Of a stretch of DNA of 34,464 nt, positions 26,132-34,464 are shown piece by piece. Made by a program: the position numbers and the translations under genes. The DNA lies in NCBI GenBank assembly GCA_905479945.1, contig CAJQOP010000041.1:1-34464 (forward strand), read 5' to 3'. The stretch is from an uncultured Glaciecola sp. Its GTDB lineage: Bacteria > Pseudomonadota > Gammaproteobacteria > Enterobacterales > Alteromonadaceae. Each line of letters opens with the position of its first letter. The first letter of the stretch is position 1. The notes beneath the pieces were generated by a model. That model saw only the letters and a list, made by a program, of their open reading frames with translations, did not search any database and had not been told where the DNA came from.

Positions 26132-27616
26132 TTAGCTAATGGCAAAATCAGCTTGTGGAACCAATGGATAACTTAATCCTGCCATATCCCTAACAACACG
26201 CATAACCTGACAACTGTAACCAAACTCATTGTCATACCAAACATATAGTGTTGCTCTGTTCTCAGCTACAATAGTTGCCTGTGAATCAACTACGCTAGCT
26301 GCTCTAGTGCCCACCAAGTCAGTTGAAACTATTTCTTTGGATGCAGTGAAATCTATTTGATGCTGAAGGTCAGAAAACAAGCTAGCTGTTTGCAAATAAT
26401 GATTGATGCTATCTTTGTCTGTGACTGATTTTAAGTTCAGGTTTAAAATTGCCATAGAAACGTTAGGTGTAGGCACTCTAATAGCATTACCGGTTAGTTT
26501 TCCAGCTAAGGGGGGATATGCTTTTGAAACCGCTTTTGCAGCCCCTGTTTCAGTAATAACCATGTTCAATGAAGCACTACGACCGCGCCTATCTGCTTTA
26601 TGATAGTTGTCAATCAGGTTTTGGTCATTGGTGAATGAATGAACCGTTTCGACATGACCATTTTCTATGCCGTACTCTTCGTCAAGTGCTTTCAATACTG
26701 GCGTTATAGCATTAGTTGTGCAGCTTGCCGCAGACAGAATGTTATCTGAAGTTAATATGTCACCATGGTTTACACCGTGCACAATGTTTTTAATAAGGCC
26801 TTTTCCTGGCGCGGTTAATAAAACTTTAGCGACACCTTTGGATTTCAAATGTAAGCCAAGGCCTTCCTCATCACGCCACATACCCGTATTATCAACTACA
26901 ATAGCATCATCAATACCGTAATTGGTATAATCAATCTCGTCAGGGCTATCAGCATATATCACCTGAATATAGGAGCCGTTAGCTTTAATTGCTTTGCGTT
27001 TTTCATCGATAGTGATGCTGCCGTTAAACGGTCCATGCACTGAGTCACGTCGCAATAAGCTAGCACGCTTCTCTAAGTCGCCTTCTCTGCCGCCGCGCAC
27101 AACAATCGCACGTAATCTCAATTTGTTGTTTTTACCTTGGCGTTCAATCAATAAACGAGCAAGCAATCGTCCGATACGACCGAAACCATAAAGCACCACG
27201 TCAGTCGCCTTATGATTGTCTTGAGCATTGTGCACTTCGCTTAAGGCTTGATTTAAATATGCCTCTAAATTACTACGATCTTTGCCATCGCCTGACTTTC
27301 CATTTTTGTCGCTGTGATGAAAGTCAAAGGCTAGCTTGCCAATATCGATTTCAACTGGCGCTAATTTCATCTTGCTTATTGCCTCGAGTACAGGCCAACT
27401 TTCTCTTAATCTTAGCTTTTCCCCCTCATGGCGGCGTACTGTCCGATGAGCTTTGATAACGTCAATTGCGCTGGCGTTAAGCAATGTTCGCCCATATAAG
27501 GTGATTTCCACGCAATGGTCACGATAAAGACTACCAATGATAGGTAACATCTTTTCCGCAAATTCCTGCCGCTCTTGCCAACTAGATAATAATTCCTGCT
27601 CGAATTGCTGATTCAT
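26132..27616 (-). CDS. gap: Long-form glyceraldehyde-3-phosphate dehydrogenase
   Basis: Oxidises glyceraldehyde-3-phosphate, or acts in reverse for gluconeogenesis. The Rossmann motif GFGRIGR is at 144-150 and the catalytic Cys is C299 in SAASCTTNAITPVL, with the partner His in VHSFTNDQN. 494 residues compares with about 330 for classical GapA. The extra ~135 residues are an N-terminal helical domain seen in the long proteobacterial GAPDH group (for example in Pseudomonas and Vibrio), some of which work in gluconeogenesis. ATG 27616 has SD AAAGGC 8 nt upstream. The 648-bp upstream gap carries HexR-like boxes. gnd lies upstream on the same strand. Confidence 0.93.
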   Translation of the reverse strand: MNQQFEQELLSSWQERQEFAEKMLPIIGSLYRDHCVEITLYGRTLLNASAIDVIKAHRTVRRHEGEKLRLRESWPVLEAISKMKLAPVEIDIGKLAFDFHHSDKNGKSGDGKDRSNLEAYLNQALSEVHNAQDNHKATDVVLYGFGRIGRLLARLLIERQGKNNKLRLRAIVVRGGREGDLEKRASLLRRDSVHGPFNGSITIDEKRKAIKANGSYIQVIYADSPDEIDYTNYGIDDAIVVDNTGMWRDEEGLGLHLKSKGVAKVLLTAPGKGLIKNIVHGVNHGDILTSDNILSAASCTTNAITPVLKALDEEYGIENGHVETVHSFTNDQNLIDNYHKADRRGRSASLNMVITETGAAKAVSKAYPPLAGKLTGNAIRVPTPNVSMAILNLNLKSVTDKDSINHYLQTASLFSDLQHQIDFTASKEIVSTDLVGTRAASVVDSQATIVAENRATLYVWYDNEFGYSCQVMRVVRDMAGLSYPLVPQADFAIS

Positions 27617-27851
27617 GCAAAGTGCCTTTTAAACGTGCGTTAAATGTTGCTGTTGAAATTTTAGCGTTGATACATGGTTTGGCGATAGACGAATAGCGAT
27701 CATATTACTTTATTTTGCTTCATCCACATTTCTATCGACTATGCCACATCACCAACAGCGCGTGGCGCATTCTATGCAATCCACTCGATGAAGCCAAATT
27801 GTTGATAAGTTTCAATTTTTTCAAATTAATCACGAACAGTTGGAATATGTA

Positions 27852-27866
27852 TGTAATTTATCTACA
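27852..27866. promoter_or_regulatory. HexR-like box upstream of gap
   Basis: TGTAATTTATCTACA matches 13 of 15 positions of the HexR palindrome as I remember it (TGTAATTWAATTACA). It lies 236 bp upstream of the gap start. HexR is an RpiR-family regulator of central carbon genes in gammaproteobacteria that responds to KDPG. Assignment is by motif only. Confidence 0.45.
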
Positions 27867-28026
27867 AACATCAGGTTAAATTGCAATATTTGCTATGCAG
27901 GTTGGTTTTTGACCTACTTGATAAACCTTGAACAATGCAAGAATAGCAAGTTGTTAATACGTGGAATTATTTTTTTCTAAAGCTAAGGCTCTGTTTATGA
28001 GCCATTATTTTCAATATTCGAAGTAG

Positions 28027-28065
28027 ATAGTGAGCACCGATATGCAACAATATCATCGGCACTAT
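28027..28065. repeat. Imperfect hairpin downstream of gnd
   Basis: ATAGTG (28027-28032) pairs with CACTAT (28060-28065), and CCGAT (28037-28041) with ATCGG (28055-28059). This gives an 11-bp stem with a 4-nt bulge (AGCA) and a 13-nt loop. No T-run follows on either strand, so it is not an ordinary terminator. It lies 200 nt after the gnd stop. Confidence 0.5.
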
Positions 28066-28071
28066 AAGAAA

Positions 28072-28118
28072 TTACAGATGTAACAAACTTACATCAAAAT
28101 AAGTGTAATTAAATCGAT
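28072..28118. promoter_or_regulatory. Cluster of TGTAA/TTACA half-sites (HexR-like)
   Basis: Half-sites occur at 28072-28076 (TTACA), 28079-28083 (TGTAA), 28089-28093 (TTACA) and 28104-28108 (TGTAA). The middle pair forms TGTAACAAACTTACA inside a perfect 7-bp inverted repeat (28077-28095), with exactly the 5-nt spacing of HexR sites. TGTAATTAAATCGAT (28104-28118) matches the first 11 positions of the consensus. Confidence 0.45.
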
Positions 28119-28264
28119 TTCACTCAATTATTATCACATTTGATGTGCAAGGGAACATAGTTTTCACAATATAACCGGACAATATCAGTGCAGTATACAT
28201 GTGGGCTATCATCAGTATATTGATGCCTGTATATTGAGTTAATCTGCATTCTTGATCGCTTAGT

Positions 28265-29824
28265 TTACTTTTTTATAAGTATTTGTGGGCGATCAGGGCT
28301 ATTCCATTCAATATGGTATTTTTTTCCCTCTGGTTTATCTACTCTTGAAAAGGTGTGTGCACCAAAAAAGTCTCGTTGCCCCTGCAGCAAATTTGCAGGT
28401 AACACAGCGCAACGGTATGAATCATAGTAGCTCAAAGAAGAAGACATCGCTGGACAAGGGATCCCAGAAATAGTTGCTGACGCAATAGCTTTGCGCCAGT
28501 TCGACTGATATTTGTTTATCTGCTCAATAAAGAAAGGGTCCAGAAGAAGGTTTTCAAGATGTTCATCCTGCTCATAGGCCTTTGTGATTGATTGTAAGAA
28601 TACCGCTCGGATGATACAGCCGGCTCGCCAAATTTTCGCAATTTCAGCAAAATCTAATTTCCAGCCATGCTCCTTGGCCGCAATATTCATTAGCTGAAAA
28701 CCCTGTGCATAAGCACATATTTTAGAGCAATAAAGTGCATCGTGAAGTTGTTTAACAACCTCCTCTTTGGCGTCTTTTTGCATCATTGATGCTTCCGGCC
28801 CGGATAGTTTCTGGCTTGCTATAAGGCGCTCTTTCTTGAATGACGACAAGCTCCGAGCAAATACTGCTTGTGTGATAGTTTGTGCTGGACTACCCACTTG
28901 AAGAGCGCTCACAGCAGTCCATAAACCAGTCCCCTTTTGACCCGCTTTGTCCATAATGATGTCCACTAGCGCAGCCCCTGTTTCTGGGTCAACTTGGTCT
29001 AAGACCTCTGCGCTAATTTCAATAAGATAACTATTTAATTCACCTTTATTCCATTCACGGTAGGTTTGCGCAATCTCCTTTGGTGACATATCTAAGCCAT
29101 TGCGCATAATATGGTAAGCTTCGCAGATAAGTTGCATATCAGCGTATTCTATTCCGTTATGTACCATTTTCACGTAGTGGCCAGCGCCCACAGGACCAAT
29201 GTAAGTTGTACAAGGTTCACCCTCTGTTAAAGGTTTCCCCGGCTCATATAACTCAATAGGCTTACCGGTTTCTGGATCTACTTTTGCAGCAACGGCTTGC
29301 CAAATAGGTTTAATGCGTGTCCATGCGTATGGGTCACCTGAAGGCATGAGTGATGGACCAAACCTAGCCCCTACTTCACCGCCTGAAATTGCGGTAGAAA
29401 AGAAAATAAAGTTGCCTTTATATTTAGCTTCACGCGCTACCGAGTCAGTCCACAAACTATTACCTGTATCAACAACAATATCATCGGCTTGAACACCGGC
29501 ATCAATTAAGTGATGACACACATGATCGACTGGTTCACCGGCGGGTACCGAAAGAATAATTGTGTGCGGTGCTTTGAGATTTTTGAGTAATTCTGTATAC
29601 GAGCGACAGCCAATCACTCTCGGTTCGGGCGATGTTCTTTCAAGCGCATCCTGACTCAATATCGCATCAATCTTATTTTGATCTAGATCGAAGCACGCTA
29701 CTTTGTAGCCATTGTCGACTAAATTAAGAGTAAGGTTTTTGCCCATTACCCCCAAGCCTATAAAGCCTATATCACACAGGGTAGACGCTTCATTCTTTTC
29801 AGGGTTTGTGGAATTGGGGCTCAT
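28265..29824 (-). CDS. gnd: 6-phosphogluconate dehydrogenase (decarboxylating)
   Basis: Converts 6-phosphogluconate to ribulose-5-phosphate with NADP+ in the oxidative pentose phosphate pathway. The dinucleotide motif GLGVMG is at 23-28. The substrate region STAISGGEVGARFGPSLMPSG and the block HYVKMVHNGIEYADMQLICE hold the catalytic Lys and Glu. 519 residues against 468 in E. coli. The excess is about 16 residues before the Rossmann fold and about 20 inserted just before GEPCTTYIG (about residues 185-208). ATG 29824 has a purine-rich SD (AAGAGAG). It stands between glgX and gap. Confidence 0.95.
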   Translation of the reverse strand: MSPNSTNPEKNEASTLCDIGFIGLGVMGKNLTLNLVDNGYKVACFDLDQNKIDAILSQDALERTSPEPRVIGCRSYTELLKNLKAPHTIILSVPAGEPVDHVCHHLIDAGVQADDIVVDTGNSLWTDSVAREAKYKGNFIFFSTAISGGEVGARFGPSLMPSGDPYAWTRIKPIWQAVAAKVDPETGKPIELYEPGKPLTEGEPCTTYIGPVGAGHYVKMVHNGIEYADMQLICEAYHIMRNGLDMSPKEIAQTYREWNKGELNSYLIEISAEVLDQVDPETGAALVDIIMDKAGQKGTGLWTAVSALQVGSPAQTITQAVFARSLSSFKKERLIASQKLSGPEASMMQKDAKEEVVKQLHDALYCSKICAYAQGFQLMNIAAKEHGWKLDFAEIAKIWRAGCIIRAVFLQSITKAYEQDEHLENLLLDPFFIEQINKYQSNWRKAIASATISGIPCPAMSSSLSYYDSYRCAVLPANLLQGQRDFFGAHTFSRVDKPEGKKYHIEWNSPDRPQILIKK

Positions 29825-29856
29825 GCTTAGCTCTCTTGGTCATAAAAGAAAGCAGG

Positions 29857-29885
29857 AGAATACCATCCAATTGCAAACGGGTTAA
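29857..29885 (-). promoter_or_regulatory. Candidate gnd promoter
   Basis: Minus-strand TTAACC (29885-29880), a 17-nt spacer and TATTCT (29862-29857), each 4/6 to consensus, lie about 33 nt upstream of the gnd ATG. They sit in the 132-bp glgX-gnd gap, where no terminator for glgX is visible. Confidence 0.4.
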
Positions 29886-29956
29886 GCCGCTTTACAATTT
29901 CTTTTAGAAAAAAGTGATATTTTCCAATAAGCAGTATTTTATTGCCTAGATTCTTG

Positions 29957-32080
29957 TTACGCCATTTTCTTAAATAAGCAAAAGCTACGAGATTGCATTA
30001 GGCATATTGGGCTTGCGGCTTCTGAAGCATATTCGGGCATTTCAGAAATGGAGGTATTCAAAACGCATTGCCATTCTGTATTACTATTATGCAATGGCAG
30101 ATTGAATTCTACATTTTCATTTGAGCTATTAACCACATATTGCCATTCCTCGGCTGGTTGATCGCAATTACTTTCTGGACGTCCTACTATATGCAACGCA
30201 TAGCAATGATGATCATCATTACTCCAATCTTGATCTCGTTTGAATAAACCATCAATTCGATACCAATTAGCCGATTCAATATTAACTTCGTTATTAAACT
30301 GGTCATCTGCGAACATCATTTGGCTTAGCAGTGGATTATTTTTTCGCAACGCTATGACGTACTTTGTAAAGCTTAGGAACTCTTCTTGCCTAGTATCTAA
30401 TTGCCAGTTGAACCAACTTGTTTCATTATCTTGACAATAAGCATTGTTATTACCAACTTGAGTTCGACTTAATTCGTCACCGCCTAAGATATGTGGTGTA
30501 CCTTGGGACAAGATTAAGGTAGCAAATAAGTTACGTTTTTGTTTATCTCTTTCAGCGTTAATAGCGGCGTCATTAGTTTCGCCTTCAACACCAAAGTTGT
30601 AACTCAGGTTATGATTGTGACCGTCATTATTATCTTCTCGATTAGCTAGGTTGTGCTTTCTCGAGTAGCTCACTAGGTCGTGCAGAGTAAAGCCGTCATG
30701 ATAAGTCACGTTGTTAACACTGGTTTGCATAGGACGTATCCCTTTAGGGAAGACATCACGCGAGCCCATAAAACGAGTAGCAAAGCCTGCTTTCAATCCT
30801 GTGTCTGAACGCCAAAAACCACGCACAGTGTCTCTAAATTTGTCATTCACTTCTAACCAATAGTCGGGAAACTGTCCAAGTTGATAGCCCCCGGGGCCTA
30901 TATCCCAAGGTTCTGCAATCATTAACACATTTTTAAGTACGGGATCTTGCCTGAGTATTTTGAAGATAGCGGCATCTCCATGAAAGTCCATGGGTTGGCG
31001 CCCTAAAGCCGCAGCTAAATCGAAACGAAAGCCGTCTACCCCAATTTCAGTGACCCAGTATCTTAAGGAATCAACAATTAAAGTCATCATAAATGGGCTT
31101 GATGAATTAACAGTATTTCCGCAACCTGAGTAATTGATATAAGTGGGAGTGCTGAGTTCATCATTTTCAATCTGCAAGTATGCATGCTTGTGGCATAGCC
31201 CTTTAAAGGACAAAATACTGCCTGGCTCACCACTTTCCGCAGTGTGATTAAACACCACATCTAGGATAACTTCGAAGCCCGCTTCATGATAAACATTAAC
31301 CATCTTTTTACATTCAGCTAATGCATCATTCACCGCATATCGGGGGTCTGGACTGAAGAAATTAATTGGGTTGTAACCCCAGTAATTTGTTAGCCCTTTT
31401 TCAGCAATATAGGGCTCAGGCATAAACGCAAAAATTGGCAGAAACTGCACTGCTGTAACGCCTAATTCTTTTAAGTGTTGCAATACACTAGGATGACAAG
31501 CACCTAAAAAAGTTCCTTTATGCAGTTCAGGCACATCGGGATGCAACTGAGTTAGCCCCTTTATATGCGCCTCATAAATAATACGGCCTGCAGCTGTTTT
31601 ATCTAACTTGCCATGGCCCACTATATTTGTATCCTGAGCTAGCGCAGTGACAATTGATTTGGGAATAAAGCCGGCATTATTTTTTACCTGTATTCCCAAT
31701 ACTGTATTGGTTTCACCTTCATAAGCACTTCTGTCCCAATCTAATTGATGACTCAATTGCTTAGCATATGGATCAATAAGTAACCGCCCCACATCCATTT
31801 CATCATTTACTTTACGATGCTGCTTTGAGTGCACCCGGTAAGCATACTTTTGACCTTGCTTTACGCCCTCCACTCTGCCGAACCATTTTGACTGAACCCG
31901 CTGTTTAAGTTCAATTTGTGCAATCTCGGTGTCTACATCGTCAAAGAAACAAAGATAAACAGTTAGCGCATCAGGACAGTAGATTGAAAAATTACAGCTG
32001 TTTTTTTGCAAGCTAGCACCAAATGGAGTGACATGGCCAGGTACAAGCACGAAATCATGTTGGGACAAATTGTCTGGCAT
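29957..32080 (-). CDS. glgX: Glycogen debranching enzyme GlgX
   Basis: GH13 isoamylase-type enzyme that hydrolyses alpha-1,6 branches of phosphorylase-limited glycogen. An N-terminal CBM48 domain (about 10-110) precedes the barrel. The catalytic set is D354 (DGFRFDLA), E390 (AEPWDIGPGGYQLG) and D462 (YHDGFTLHD), with the 36 and 72 residue spacing expected. ATG 32080 is two bases after the glgB stop. The frame is open to 32161, but that would overlap glgB by 79 bp without family similarity. 707 residues, about 50 longer than E. coli GlgX. Co-transcribed with glgB and malQ. Confidence 0.94.
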   Translation of the reverse strand: MPDNLSQHDFVLVPGHVTPFGASLQKNSCNFSIYCPDALTVYLCFFDDVDTEIAQIELKQRVQSKWFGRVEGVKQGQKYAYRVHSKQHRKVNDEMDVGRLLIDPYAKQLSHQLDWDRSAYEGETNTVLGIQVKNNAGFIPKSIVTALAQDTNIVGHGKLDKTAAGRIIYEAHIKGLTQLHPDVPELHKGTFLGACHPSVLQHLKELGVTAVQFLPIFAFMPEPYIAEKGLTNYWGYNPINFFSPDPRYAVNDALAECKKMVNVYHEAGFEVILDVVFNHTAESGEPGSILSFKGLCHKHAYLQIENDELSTPTYINYSGCGNTVNSSSPFMMTLIVDSLRYWVTEIGVDGFRFDLAAALGRQPMDFHGDAAIFKILRQDPVLKNVLMIAEPWDIGPGGYQLGQFPDYWLEVNDKFRDTVRGFWRSDTGLKAGFATRFMGSRDVFPKGIRPMQTSVNNVTYHDGFTLHDLVSYSRKHNLANREDNNDGHNHNLSYNFGVEGETNDAAINAERDKQKRNLFATLILSQGTPHILGGDELSRTQVGNNNAYCQDNETSWFNWQLDTRQEEFLSFTKYVIALRKNNPLLSQMMFADDQFNNEVNIESANWYRIDGLFKRDQDWSNDDHHCYALHIVGRPESNCDQPAEEWQYVVNSSNENVEFNLPLHNSNTEWQCVLNTSISEMPEYASEAASPICLMQSRSFCLFKKMA

Positions 32081-32082
32081 AG

Positions 32083-34260
32083 TTAGGGTTTTTTCCACTT
32101 CAACATTAAGACACTTAGTGGTGGCAGAGTTACCACAATCGAGTTCGGACATTCGTTCCAAGGCTGCGCTTCACTGCCAACTACTAATTCATTGGTCGCC
32201 CTATAACTACTCCCGCCAAAATCTGCATCGTCTGTATTTAATATTAATTCGTATTCACCCATTTGCTCAACCCCAATACGAAATTCATCACGCGGAATAG
32301 GTGTGAAATTACCGACTGCAATGACCTGTTCAGTGTTGTTCATGTTTCGGCGAAGCAAGGAAACCACTGATTGCTCTGCATTAGTATGGTCAATCCATCG
32401 AAACCCAGCAGGACTGTGGTCACATTCAAACAGCGCTGGCGTACTTTGATAAACCTGATTGAGCGTTTTATAAAGCGCACTAATACCTTTATGTTTAGGC
32501 TGTTCAAGTAAATGCCAATCGAGCGAAATATCGTGATTCCATTCGCGGTCTTGGGCAAAATCGTTACCCATAAACTGTAGCTTTTTGCCAGGGTGCGCAA
32601 ACATGAACCCGAAATAAGCACGCAAATTTGCTGCTTTTTGCCATTCATCACCAGGCATTTTTTGCAACATTGCCCCTTTCCCATGGACAACTTCATCATG
32701 TGATATTGGCAGTATGAAGTTTTCATCAAAAGCATAAACCATGCTAAACGTCAGTTCGCCATGATGGAATCTTCTATATGCAGGGTCTTTAGCAATATAG
32801 TCTAAAGAGTCGTGCATCCAGCCCATATTCCACTTAAAACCAAAACCTAAACCGCCTGCATCAACAGGCTTTGATACACCAGCATATGAAGTTGATTCTT
32901 CAGCAATTGTCATTGCTTGCGGATGTTTAGCATACACTTCAGTATTCATCCACTGCAACAAACTGACGGCTTCGTAGTTATGATTGCCTCCGTCAACATT
33001 GGGAATCCACTCCCCATCGTTGCGTGAGTAATCTAGGTATAACATTGAAGCTACTGCGTCGACTCTGATGCCATCAACATGGTATTTATCAAACCAAAAA
33101 AGCGCGTTAGAGACTAAAAAATTGCGCACAGATTGCTTGCCAAAATCATAGATACATGAGTTCCAATCAGGGTGCCAACCTTTGCGTGGATCTTCATATT
33201 CATACAATGAGGACCCATCAAAGAGAGCAAGCCCGTGACCATCTGCTGGAAAGTGAGCAGGAACCCAATCGACAATCACACTAATGCCGTTTTGATGGCA
33301 AGTATCGACAAAGAACTTAAAACTATCAGGGTCACCAAAGCGACTAGTTGGGGCAAATAAACCGACAGGCTGATATCCCCAAGAACCATCAAAAGGAAAC
33401 TCAGATACTGGCAACACTTCGATGTGCGTGTATCCCATATCTTTCACATAGTCGACTAATTCTTTGGCTAAGTCTTGGTAGTTGAGATATCGCTGATTGC
33501 TATCACCAGGTTTTTTCCATGAGCCTAAATGTACTTCATAAATACTCATGGGAGTTTGATAATGATTAATATTAGTACGAGAAAGCCATTGCGCATCCTG
33601 CCATTCATAGGCATCTTGATCATAAACGACGGAGCAGTGAGACGGGTATTGTTTATGATGAAAGCCAACAGGATCGGCCTTATCTGGCAATTGGTGGCCC
33701 GTATTATCTTTGATAGAGTATTTGTATTGTTCACCTGAACTTAGTCCAGGAACAAATAGCACCCAATAACCTAAACTTGTTTTTTGCATTGGATGTGATA
33801 GGCGATTCCAAATATTGAAATCACCTATTAGTGATACTGCTGAAGCATTTGGCGCAAATACAGCAAACCGGACACCTTTTAGACCATTAATATCGGTAAG
33901 TTGTGCTCCAATTTGTTGGTACAAGTTCTCAGGTTGATGATCGACAAAGTGGACTGCGTGATAAGCTTCGGTTTGAAATTGATAAGGGTCTATAAAACGA
34001 TGCTCATCCTCTGCATATTCGGCGTGCACCTCATAAACAAAATCTGTTTCTTTGGGCGTTTTAAATTCGCCAACAAACAAGCCGGCGGAATTTAGCTGCA
34101 GTTGTACTAGTTTCTTTTTATGCTTTGCGCAATAAAGAGTCGCAGTCTTGGCTTCTGGTATCCAGAGATTTACGCTAGTCTTTGTTTTTACTTGCTTAGG
34201 CCCCAGTATTTCAAAAGGTACCGCACAATTCCCATGCGTTAAATCTGCATAATTCGCCAT
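32083..34260 (-). CDS. glgB: 1,4-alpha-glucan branching enzyme
   Basis: GH13 enzyme that makes the alpha-1,6 branches of glycogen. An N-terminal extra beta domain and CBM48 (about 10-210) precede the catalytic barrel. The nucleophile is D401 (DGIRVDAVASMLYLDYSR) and the acid/base is E454 (AEES). The transition-state Asp is in LPISHDEVVHGKG. The 53-residue spacing between the first two equals E. coli. ATG 34260 has SD GGAG 5 nt upstream, 13 nt after the malQ stop. The frame is open to 34290 within malQ but lacks an SD there. 725 residues against 728 in E. coli. Confidence 0.97.
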   Translation of the reverse strand: MANYADLTHGNCAVPFEILGPKQVKTKTSVNLWIPEAKTATLYCAKHKKKLVQLQLNSAGLFVGEFKTPKETDFVYEVHAEYAEDEHRFIDPYQFQTEAYHAVHFVDHQPENLYQQIGAQLTDINGLKGVRFAVFAPNASAVSLIGDFNIWNRLSHPMQKTSLGYWVLFVPGLSSGEQYKYSIKDNTGHQLPDKADPVGFHHKQYPSHCSVVYDQDAYEWQDAQWLSRTNINHYQTPMSIYEVHLGSWKKPGDSNQRYLNYQDLAKELVDYVKDMGYTHIEVLPVSEFPFDGSWGYQPVGLFAPTSRFGDPDSFKFFVDTCHQNGISVIVDWVPAHFPADGHGLALFDGSSLYEYEDPRKGWHPDWNSCIYDFGKQSVRNFLVSNALFWFDKYHVDGIRVDAVASMLYLDYSRNDGEWIPNVDGGNHNYEAVSLLQWMNTEVYAKHPQAMTIAEESTSYAGVSKPVDAGGLGFGFKWNMGWMHDSLDYIAKDPAYRRFHHGELTFSMVYAFDENFILPISHDEVVHGKGAMLQKMPGDEWQKAANLRAYFGFMFAHPGKKLQFMGNDFAQDREWNHDISLDWHLLEQPKHKGISALYKTLNQVYQSTPALFECDHSPAGFRWIDHTNAEQSVVSLLRRNMNNTEQVIAVGNFTPIPRDEFRIGVEQMGEYELILNTDDADFGGSSYRATNELVVGSEAQPWNECPNSIVVTLPPLSVLMLKWKKP

Positions 34261-34273
34261 ACTCACTCCATTT

Positions 34274-34464
34274 TTATTTTTTGCTAGCAACCAGCCTTCG
34301 ATTCGTCAAATTCTTCGCCAGAACTACAATAGCATCATCTTCAAAAATATCCTCTAAATTACGCGATAATTTGCGTTTCCAATTTGGATATTCTTTAAAC
34401 GTTCCTGGTATATTAACCGGCTTATCCATTTGCAGCCAATCTTCAAGCTGTAAACTTAACAAAG
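34274..34464 (-). CDS. malQ: 4-alpha-glucanotransferase (amylomaltase), C-terminal end only
   Basis: Only the last ~62 residues lie in the window; the rest is beyond the right edge. The tail LQLEDWLQM followed by NIPGTFKEYPNWKRKLS matches the conserved MalQ C-terminus, which has (N/V)N(I/L)PGT then NWR-KL. The TAA at 34276-34274 is 13 nt before the glgB ATG, so malQ-glgB-glgX is one operon joining maltodextrin and glycogen metabolism. The assignment is from a short segment but the motif is distinctive. Confidence 0.85.
   Translation of the reverse strand, partial: LLSLQLEDWLQMDKPVNIPGTFKEYPNWKRKLSRNLEDIFEDDAIVVLAKNLTNRRLVASKK

Larger units (their letters stand above)
27617..28264. other. 648-bp intergenic region between gnd and gap
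   Basis: This is the largest non-coding stretch. It holds no convincing open frame. From the gap side I see a HexR-like box at 27852-27866, a small 5-bp hairpin at 27987-28003, a larger imperfect hairpin at 28027-28065 and a cluster of TGTAA/TTACA half-sites at 28072-28118. Two 9-bp direct repeats GTATATTGA lie at 28215-28223 and 28229-28237. No classical T-tailed terminator for gnd is seen. A gap promoter must lie here but no hexamer pair stood out. Confidence 0.6.

Noticed and set aside
27987..28003. GGCTC/GAGCC hairpin as gnd terminator or gap attenuator
   Set aside because: The stem is only 5 bp, with a 7-nt loop, and no T-run follows on the minus strand.
32081..32161. 27-residue upstream extension of GlgX
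   Set aside because: It would overlap glgB coding sequence by 79 bp. ATG 32080 two bases after the glgB stop is the usual arrangement.

Overview
The window reads as chromosomal DNA of a marine-type gammaproteobacterium, most likely an Alteromonadales member (Alteromonadaceae/Glaciecola-like). The reasons are the AT-leaning base composition, the enterobacterial-style order leuS-lptE-holA-nadD-rsfS-rlmH-mrdA-rodA-rlpA-dacA-ybeD-lipB-lipA, and protein sequences close to but distinct from E. coli. I see no phage, transposon, CRISPR, tRNA or rRNA. This is core housekeeping sequence, and I found no convincing undescribed multi-gene system.

Layout. Positions 1-1843 (minus) hold the N-terminal 614 residues of a Lon-like AAA protease that runs off the left edge. 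It is divergent from a long plus-strand block (2244-15984): leucyl-tRNA synthetase, LPS transport (lptE), replication clamp loader (holA), NAD synthesis (nadD), ribosome silencing and 23S methylation (rsfS, rlmH), the elongasome pair PBP2/RodA, RlpA, PBP5, then YbeD and the lipoate genes lipB/lipA, ending in a small DUF4870 membrane protein. Most of these genes overlap or nearly touch.

From 16018 everything is on the minus strand. In transcription order from the right edge: malQ (partial)-glgB-glgX form a glycogen/maltodextrin operon. They are followed by gnd, a 648-bp regulatory gap with HexR-like boxes, a long-form GAPDH, a membrane-anchored thioredoxin, an M14 carboxypeptidase and an AGCS Na+/amino-acid symporter closed by a strong terminator. 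A second unit begins at a promoter just beyond that terminator: zinc-ribbon membrane protein-yeaC-DUF349 protein-ansA-acyl-CoA carboxyltransferase. It ends in a terminator whose hairpin contains the last stop codon.

Several genes need non-ATG starts (TTG for rsfS, agcS and the thioredoxin; GTG for rodA and yeaC). Several long open frames were trimmed to starts with a Shine-Dalgarno (SD) sequence. The items most worth a second look are the HexR-like half-site cluster upstream of gap, the terminator folded over a stop codon, the tandem repeats inside leuS and after rsfS, and the family-atypical insertions in AgcS and Gnd.
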